A stretch of 64,000 nucleotides of DNA from Shewanella subflava (GTDB lineage Bacteria > Pseudomonadota > Gammaproteobacteria > Enterobacterales > Shewanellaceae): the NCBI RefSeq assembly GCF_025971955.1, contig NZ_JAPDMX010000026.1, positions 50,326 to 114,325 of the forward strand, read 5' to 3'. Shown here piece after piece: positions 59,409 to 64,000 of this stretch. The notes under the pieces were generated by a model. It was not told the origin of the DNA and made no database searches. It saw only the letters and a program-made list of their open reading frames with translations. How positions within the stretch are numbered: position 1 is the first letter of the stretch; every line of letters begins with the position of its first letter. Both the position numbers and the translations under genes were made by a program.

Positions 59409-59660
59409 TTATTTCATCGTCACTTTACCGCCAATCATTTTATAAGCGGGAGCGCCACGTATTAAGGTTTCTCTAGCAAAGGTGGTTTCACACTGGGGAC
59501 ACACGCAAGGCGTGGTGGTTAAGTCATCTGCAATTCGTTCCTTAAAGCATTTCACTAATGCGCCTTTGCCGCCCTTGCGATATTTGAACAACTGGCTCTT
59601 GCATTTCGCGCAAAAAATATCGACGGTGCGGGTTGGGCCTTTGGGATTGGGTTTTGCCAA
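59409..59660 (-). CDS. Conserved zinc-ribbon protein
   Basis: 83 residues with two CxxC pairs: FCAKCKSQLFKYRKGG (about 17-20) and CVCPQCETTFARE (about 54-57), so a single zinc ribbon is likely. It resembles small conserved hypothetical proteins known from Shewanella and related marine bacteria. Its function is unknown. It lies alone, convergent with arsJ. Confidence 0.8.
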   Translation of the reverse strand: MAKPNPKGPTRTVDIFCAKCKSQLFKYRKGGKGALVKCFKERIADDLTTTPCVCPQCETTFARETLIRGAPAYKMIGGKVTMK

Positions 59661-59965
59661 AATATGCTCATATTGTGTTGAGATGCTTGAGCAAATGGTA
59701 AAGCAAAAGGCCTACAGAGTAATCCTATTTAACCTTCGTGCGGGTTGTTCAATCCATATCAAACAGCGCTTTGCTTTTGTTTCATGCAAGAGTATTTGCC
59801 GCAGACAACTGTTGTTGGACAAGTAGACCTTGTGAACCGTGTAAGGTTCGCGTTTGAGTGTAAGCGCTGCTTCTATCCAGGTTTTTTCTATTACCTTCCA
59901 ATTGGTTATTTTGTCCCAGTGACAACTTAACTGCCGATTGCGATAATTAATCTGAGCGCAGCAGA
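59661..59965. other. Gap between two small minus-strand genes
   Basis: No supported gene or RNA. The overlapping open frames here have no recognisable content. Confidence 0.45.
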
Positions 59966-60148
59966 TCAATTAGCTTGCTGCCTTTGTTCGATGGCAATGA
60001 TCTCATCGTTAATTTTCTCAGCTTCAGCCGTAAGCATCGAATAAGAGCGAATATCCCCCTTACGCTGGGCATGCATGGCTTGCTCAAGCTTAGCTTCATA
60101 TTGCTTGGTTAATTTTTTGATGGGATTTTTATTAAAAAATGAAAACAT
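59966..60148 (-). CDS. Small DUF6435-type protein
   Basis: 60 residues from the ATG at 60148 (MFSFFNKNPIKKLTKQYEAK); a Met three codons earlier would be in frame. The highly charged helical sequence with QRKGDIRSYSMLTAEAEKI fits a family of short conserved proteins of unknown function in marine bacteria and Bacteroidetes. Confidence 0.72.
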   Translation of the reverse strand: MFSFFNKNPIKKLTKQYEAKLEQAMHAQRKGDIRSYSMLTAEAEKINDEIIAIEQRQQAN

Positions 60149-60488
60149 ATAAATCACTTTAGTTGGCTATCAGATACTGTTGATACGCAGATGAAAGGCT
60201 TTTGGTTGCGATTAATTTTATTACTAGGCATGAGTGGTGCAGTGGCGAGATTTAGCGAGTATTAAAGCCAGTTGGAAAAACGATTGTTTATCTCGCTGTA
60301 TCATTGACCGGCTTTCAAAGGTGTAATATCCATTGTGTTTGCATTTACCCCAGCTGTTAGTGTGCTTGGCTCAATCAGGGTGTTTTTTTCAGTTTATTCA
60401 AGGCGGAGCTATTGCGCCATTAGCCTGCTAACTTGGATTAGAGCAAAAAATAACGAGCCTGATGCTGTCTTTCCTTTTTAGCGCTAGC
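60149..60488. other. Gap without a recognisable gene
   Basis: I see no supported gene, RNA or repeat. It may hold decayed sequence. Confidence 0.45.
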
Positions 60489-60704
60489 TTAAATTGTCAC
60501 AGTGTTTGAGCTAGTGAGTAATTGAGCAGCTTTTGCCGCTTCAATTTTAGACCAAACCTTATCATGAAAATAAAACACTACAGTATTCACCGCTGGCTCT
60601 ATTAACGCTACAGCACCACCAATGACTATGCTGCCAGTGAGCAAATAGGTAATGGTGAATGCGACACTGAAATGTAAAATCGCAAAACTGATGGTTTTTT
60701 TCAT
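60489..60704 (-). CDS. DUF2061 small membrane protein
   Basis: 71 residues from the ATG at 60704 (MKKTISFAILHFSVAFTITYL); the longer frame to 60791 has an unlikely N terminus. Two membrane segments, a GSIVIGGAVALIEPAVNTVVFYFHDKVW block with the family His-Asp pair, and the usual length of about 70 residues fit DUF2061. Function unknown. Confidence 0.85.
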   Translation of the reverse strand: MKKTISFAILHFSVAFTITYLLTGSIVIGGAVALIEPAVNTVVFYFHDKVWSKIEAAKAAQLLTSSNTVTI

Positions 60705-60829
60705 AATCGCCTCAACATAAACAAATCGGATAATTGTTCTAACCATTAGATGATAACAGTTCTTATTTGCATTTAAAGCGATATTTATCAATTAGGTTAA
60801 AAGACTGACTCGATTAGCTTTGTACATGC

Positions 60830-60857
60830 AAAAAAATAGACCTATAAAGGTCCATTT
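60830..60857 (-). terminator. Terminator of menB
   Basis: Read on the minus strand TGGACC pairs with GGTCTA (one G-T pair) around a six-base loop and is followed by a run of T. It lies 115 bp after the menB stop. Confidence 0.65.
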
Positions 60858-60971
60858 TCAGCCATTCTGCGCGCTAATTCACATATATTAGCGGGCTAAT
60901 CGGCGTTCATTTGTGATTGCCTGCCAGAAATATAGTCTTAAGCATAATTTCTCAACAAAGCTAAACATACC

Positions 60972-61874
60972 CTAGTAATGCCAAGGAAACTTTGTGAAAT
61001 CCTGATCGCGTTTTTCTAAAAAGGCATCGCGTCCTTCTTGGGCTTCGTCAGTACCATAAGCTAAACGTGTCGCTTCTCCAGCAAACAGTTGTTGGCCAAC
61101 TAATCCATCGTCAGGCAAATTGAATCCGTATTTAAGCATGCGCATTGCCGTAGGTGATTTACTGTTAATCTCCTTTGCCCAGACTAACGCTTCTGTTTCG
61201 AGTTCCGCATGGGGAATAGAGCGGTTCACCATGCCCATTTGAACAGCCTCATCTGCAGAGTAGTTAAAGCCTAAAAAGAAAATTTCTCGGGCACGTTTTT
61301 GACCCACCATTTTTGCTAAGTAAGCACTGCCGTAGCCTGAGTCAAAGCTACCTACATCAGGATCGGTTTGCTTAAATATGGCATGTTCTTTAGACGCTAG
61401 GGTCAGATCGCACACCACATGTAAGCTGTGGCCGCCGCCAACAGCCCAACCAGGTACAACGGCAATCACCACTTTAGGCATAAAACGGATAAGACGTTGT
61501 ACTTCTAATATATGCAGACGCCCCATTCTGGCAATATCAGGTTTACCGTCTTCTGCGCCTTCATACTTATAGCCATCTTTACCACGAATGCGTTGGTCAC
61601 CGCCGGCACAAAAAGAGTATTGCCCCTTAGCTGATGGACCATTACCTGTAATCAATACGCAGCCCACATCTGACCATTGTCTAGCATGGTCTAACGCCAG
61701 ATAGAGTTCATCTACTGTCTTAGGTCGAAATGAGTTCAAGCAATCAGGACGATTAATCGCAATCCTTACCGTTCCCTGATCTTTTGCGCGGTGATAAGTG
61801 ATATCTTCAAAATTGAAACCACTCACTGTGTCCCAAAGCGATGGGTCAAATATATCAGAAACCTGTTCAGTCAT
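60972..61874 (-). CDS. menB: 1,4-dihydroxy-2-naphthoyl-CoA synthase
   Basis: MenB closes the naphthoquinone ring in menaquinone synthesis. It is a crotonase-fold enzyme of 300 residues. The oxyanion-hole segments are FCAGGDQRIRG and GWAVGGGHSLHVVCDL; the segment FKQTDPDVGSFDSGYGSAYLA is specific for MenB. It is monocistronic here, without the other men genes. Menaquinone is needed for anaerobic respiration, which fits Shewanella. Confidence 0.95.
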   Translation of the reverse strand: MTEQVSDIFDPSLWDTVSGFNFEDITYHRAKDQGTVRIAINRPDCLNSFRPKTVDELYLALDHARQWSDVGCVLITGNGPSAKGQYSFCAGGDQRIRGKDGYKYEGAEDGKPDIARMGRLHILEVQRLIRFMPKVVIAVVPGWAVGGGHSLHVVCDLTLASKEHAIFKQTDPDVGSFDSGYGSAYLAKMVGQKRAREIFFLGFNYSADEAVQMGMVNRSIPHAELETEALVWAKEINSKSPTAMRMLKYGFNLPDDGLVGQQLFAGEATRLAYGTDEAQEGRDAFLEKRDQDFTKFPWHY

Positions 61875-61958
61875 TGTTTATTAGCCTTTTTCAATCAATT
61901 ATCCAAAGACTAGGCTGTATTAATAGGCAGGTCAATCTAGCGAGGATAAATCTGTTAA

Positions 61959-62309
61959 CTAAATCTTATCGCAAATAAATTGCAAATTTTCGCGACTAAA
62001 CACAGGATGACTCGCTTTAGAGTTTGAGCAATATTCATCTTTAAAGTCAGCGATAGATTCATTGTCAGTAAAGACACCATCGAGTTCACGAATTTCTATG
62101 GTCGATAAGCGCTCATAGATTTTTTCTTTTAGTGCAGGAATTTTAGTATCAATTCTCTGAATTTTTGTCCCTGTCATCGAAGATAATTTTTTTTCAGCAG
62201 CCGTAAAAATACCTTGAAAATATTCAATAGGCTCGTCGAGCTTATTTGTTTCTGTTGCAAAGTAATAAATTATGCCAGCGATGATGGCTAAACCTATCCA
62301 ACCTCTCAT
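61959..62309 (-). CDS. Unknown membrane-anchored protein
   Basis: 116 residues from the ATG at 62309 (MRGWIGLAIIAGIIYYFATET), which fits an N-terminal membrane anchor; the longer frame to 62393 would overlap ccoG and is less likely. The rest is helical and charged, with two Cys near the C terminus that may form a disulfide in the periplasm. I do not recognise a family. It is divergent from ccoG. Confidence 0.65.
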   Translation of the reverse strand: MRGWIGLAIIAGIIYYFATETNKLDEPIEYFQGIFTAAEKKLSSMTGTKIQRIDTKIPALKEKIYERLSTIEIRELDGVFTDNESIADFKDEYCSNSKASHPVFSRENLQFICDKI

Positions 62310-62386
62310 TTTTCTGTCCGAGTTAATGTTAGAAAGGTATATACTATTCCAGTTTCTTTGTAATGTTAATGTAGTAAGGCTGTAAA

Positions 62387-63814
62387 ATGACAATAGAATC
62401 GAAGCCCAAAGATTATTCGAAACAAAATCGAATAAAGATTCATCAACCTGACGCCAGTAAAGCGGACCGTTTCAACCCCAGTAATAGCATCTATGTGCGT
62501 GCTGTCGACGGGCTGTGGACTCGTGTTCGTCGTCGTATGGGATGGGTTTCCATGTTGTTCTTTTTAATACTGCCTTGGATCCCATGGGGTGACCGTCAAG
62601 CAGTTTGGTTCAATCTTGCAGAGCAAAAGTTTCATGTATTCGGTTTAACCATCTGGCCGCAAGACCTTACCTTATTAGCAGCGTTATTTATGATAGCAGC
62701 CTTCGGCTTGTTTTTTGTGACGACATATCTAGGGCGAGTATGGTGCGGCTATACTTGTCCGCAAACGGTATGGACATTTATATTCATTTGGTTTGAAGAG
62801 AAGTTTGAAGGCGCGCGCAATAAGCGAATTAAGCTAGATCAAATGCCATGGAGTTTTGACAAACTATGGCGTAAAACAGCCAAGCATACCGCCTGGGTGT
62901 TAGTGGCCTTACTTACTGCCATGACATTCGTGTCTTATTTCGTACCTTCTCGTGAAGTGTACATTGATGTATTTACGCTTAATGCTGACGGTAGTATCTA
63001 TTTTTGGGTGATTTTCTTTACCCTAGCAACCTATGGTAATGCTGGTTGGATGCGCGAAATCATGTGCATTCATATGTGCCCCTATGCACGATTTCAGGCT
63101 GCCATGTTCGATAAGAATACTTATATAGTTGGTTATGATACCAAACGGGGTGAAACCCGCGGTCCTCGTTCGCGTAAAGCGGACCCCAAAGAAATGGGCT
63201 TGGGTGACTGTATTGATTGCGACTTATGTGTACAAGTGTGTCCAACAGGAATAGATATTCGCAATGGTCTGCAATATGAATGCATCAATTGCGGGGCTTG
63301 TATTGATGCATGCGATACCACAATGGAACGTATGGGATATGACAAGGGCTTAATCAGTTATACCACCGAAAACAAATTAGATAATGTTCAAGAAAAGGTC
63401 TTAAGGCCTAAACTTGTGGGCTACGGGGTAGTATTAACGGTAATGGTACTCTTGTTCATTTATGCAAGCGCCACCATAGCACCTGTCAGGATGGATGTGA
63501 TTAGAGATCGTAATGCGTTATATCGTGAAAATAGTCGTGGTGAGATAGAAAATACCTTCACGATTAAAATACTCAACAAAACCGAATATCAACACGATTA
63601 CAAGTTAAGTGTCGATGGGCTTGATGATGCTAAGTGGATAGGACCAGACAACGTCAGTATTGCTGCCGGTGAAGTATTAACCCTGCCAATTAGTGTTGCA
63701 GTTGACCCAGTTGGCTTAAAACGTAGCGTAACTAATATTAATATCGTAGTTGAAACTGAAATTAATGGCGAAAAAGTGATTACCACCCAGGAAACACGCT
63801 TCTTTGGTGAATAA
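62387..63814 (+). CDS. ccoG: Cytochrome c oxidase accessory protein CcoG (FixG, RdxA)
   Basis: 475 residues. It is a membrane-bound polyferredoxin needed for maturation or copper loading of cbb3-type cytochrome oxidase. There are about five membrane segments; the C-motifs include GRVWCGYTCPQTVWTFIF early and two 4Fe-4S motifs CIDCDLCVQVCP and CINCGACIDACD (about 273-312). The C-terminal Ig-like periplasmic domain is present. The ccoNOPQ genes are not in the window. Confidence 0.94.
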   Translation: MTIESKPKDYSKQNRIKIHQPDASKADRFNPSNSIYVRAVDGLWTRVRRRMGWVSMLFFLILPWIPWGDRQAVWFNLAEQKFHVFGLTIWPQDLTLLAALFMIAAFGLFFVTTYLGRVWCGYTCPQTVWTFIFIWFEEKFEGARNKRIKLDQMPWSFDKLWRKTAKHTAWVLVALLTAMTFVSYFVPSREVYIDVFTLNADGSIYFWVIFFTLATYGNAGWMREIMCIHMCPYARFQAAMFDKNTYIVGYDTKRGETRGPRSRKADPKEMGLGDCIDCDLCVQVCPTGIDIRNGLQYECINCGACIDACDTTMERMGYDKGLISYTTENKLDNVQEKVLRPKLVGYGVVLTVMVLLFIYASATIAPVRMDVIRDRNALYRENSRGEIENTFTIKILNKTEYQHDYKLSVDGLDDAKWIGPDNVSIAAGEVLTLPISVAVDPVGLKRSVTNINIVVETEINGEKVITTQETRFFGE

Positions 63815-63845
63815 TAAACAATGATAAATATGCAATAATCAGCAT

Positions 63846-63872
63846 AAAAAGGGACAAATAGTCCCTTTTTTG
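63846..63872 (+). terminator. Rho-independent terminator after ccoG
   Basis: AAAAAGGGAC pairs with GTCCCTTTTT around AAATA, and the T run is strong. Confidence 0.93.
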
Positions 63873-63933
63873 CGCGTTATGGCCAATATTTACGCCATCG
63901 CCTTCATTTTTGCAAAAAACTTCAAAAAAGGGG

Positions 63934-63970
63934 TTGCGCAAAAATCTTAGCTCCCTATAATGCGCATCCA
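63934..63970 (+). promoter_or_regulatory. rRNA operon P1-type promoter
   Basis: TTGCGC (63934-63939), a 16-bp spacer and TATAAT (63956-63961) are followed by the GC-rich discriminator GCGCATCC. The segment CTCCCTATAATGCGC is nearly the same as E. coli rrn P1 promoters, and A-rich blocks upstream could be an UP element. A 16S rRNA gene should begin beyond the right edge of the window. Growth-rate and ppGpp control are expected from the discriminator. Confidence 0.85.
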
Positions 63971-64000
63971 CTGACACGGCACAGCGCGAAAGCAAAGCGC

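Noticed and set aside
59661..59965. Overlapping open frames on both strands
   Set aside because: They lack ribosome binding sites and recognisable content and look like chance frames.
60149..60488. Decayed gene in the gap
   Set aside because: No frame gave a recognisable protein remnant, so I list it only as a gap.

Overview
The window looks like a chromosomal segment of a marine gammaproteobacterium close to Shewanella. I infer this from gene order and protein character: mioC - oriC - mnmG - rsmG - parA - parB - atpIBEFHAGDC - glmU - glmS, a menB and a ccoG gene of Shewanella/Alteromonadales type, and an rRNA-type promoter at the right edge. No database search was possible, so the genus is an inference.

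Layout. (1) 1-2780: end of an S-formylglutathione hydrolase gene, a sodium:alanine-type symporter, and mioC. (2) 2766-3214: the probable chromosomal replication origin, with DnaA boxes, 21 GATC sites and an AT-rich GATC-containing unwinding region beside mnmG. (3) 3288-14838: mnmG, rsmG, parA, parB and the complete nine-gene F1Fo ATP synthase operon, closed by a strong terminator. (4) 15042-21618: glmU, a Fur-box-preceded TonB receptor, a DeoR-family regulator and glmS.

(5) 21644-46124: a complete 24,481-bp Tn7-like transposon inserted exactly 25 bp after the glmS stop codon, flanked by the 5-bp duplication TGATT. Three tandem TnsB-type sites form the glmS-proximal (right) end and three spaced sites form the distal (left) end. 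tnsABC lie at the right end and tnsD/tnsE at the left end, with about 16 kb of cargo between them. The cargo is a defence island: a type I restriction-modification system (hsdR, hsdM, hsdS), an SMC-like AAA ATPase, a gene remnant, a TPR-CHAT protease with two unknown overlapping partner genes, a prokaryotic viperin (antiviral radical SAM enzyme) with two small companions, and an SF2 helicase module divergent from an XRE repressor with two matching palindromic operators. Immediately outside the transposon, after the TGATT copy, lies a second solitary Tn7-type end (46130-46155), a scar of an earlier element in the same site.

(6) 46300-50744: a PepSY / DUF3649 / DUF3325 membrane operon divergent from a second TonB receptor, probably Fur-controlled iron uptake. 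(7) 50868-54487: an unknown exported or anchored protein, rlmI and an Asp/Glu racemase-family protein. (8) 54555-59227: an arsenic operon with a fused ArsC-ArsR protein, Acr3 efflux pump, a small cysteine phosphatase, GAPDH and the ArsJ permease. (9) 59409-63814: small conserved proteins, menB, an anchored unknown protein and ccoG. (10) The last 70 bases hold a typical rRNA operon P1 promoter, so an rrn operon probably begins just outside the window.

The most promising candidates for undescribed biology are the CHAT protease three-gene unit, the viperin with its RelE-like and duplicated zinc-binding companions, the operator-controlled helicase pair, and a strong hairpin that buries the ribosome binding site of tnsA just inside the transposon end.
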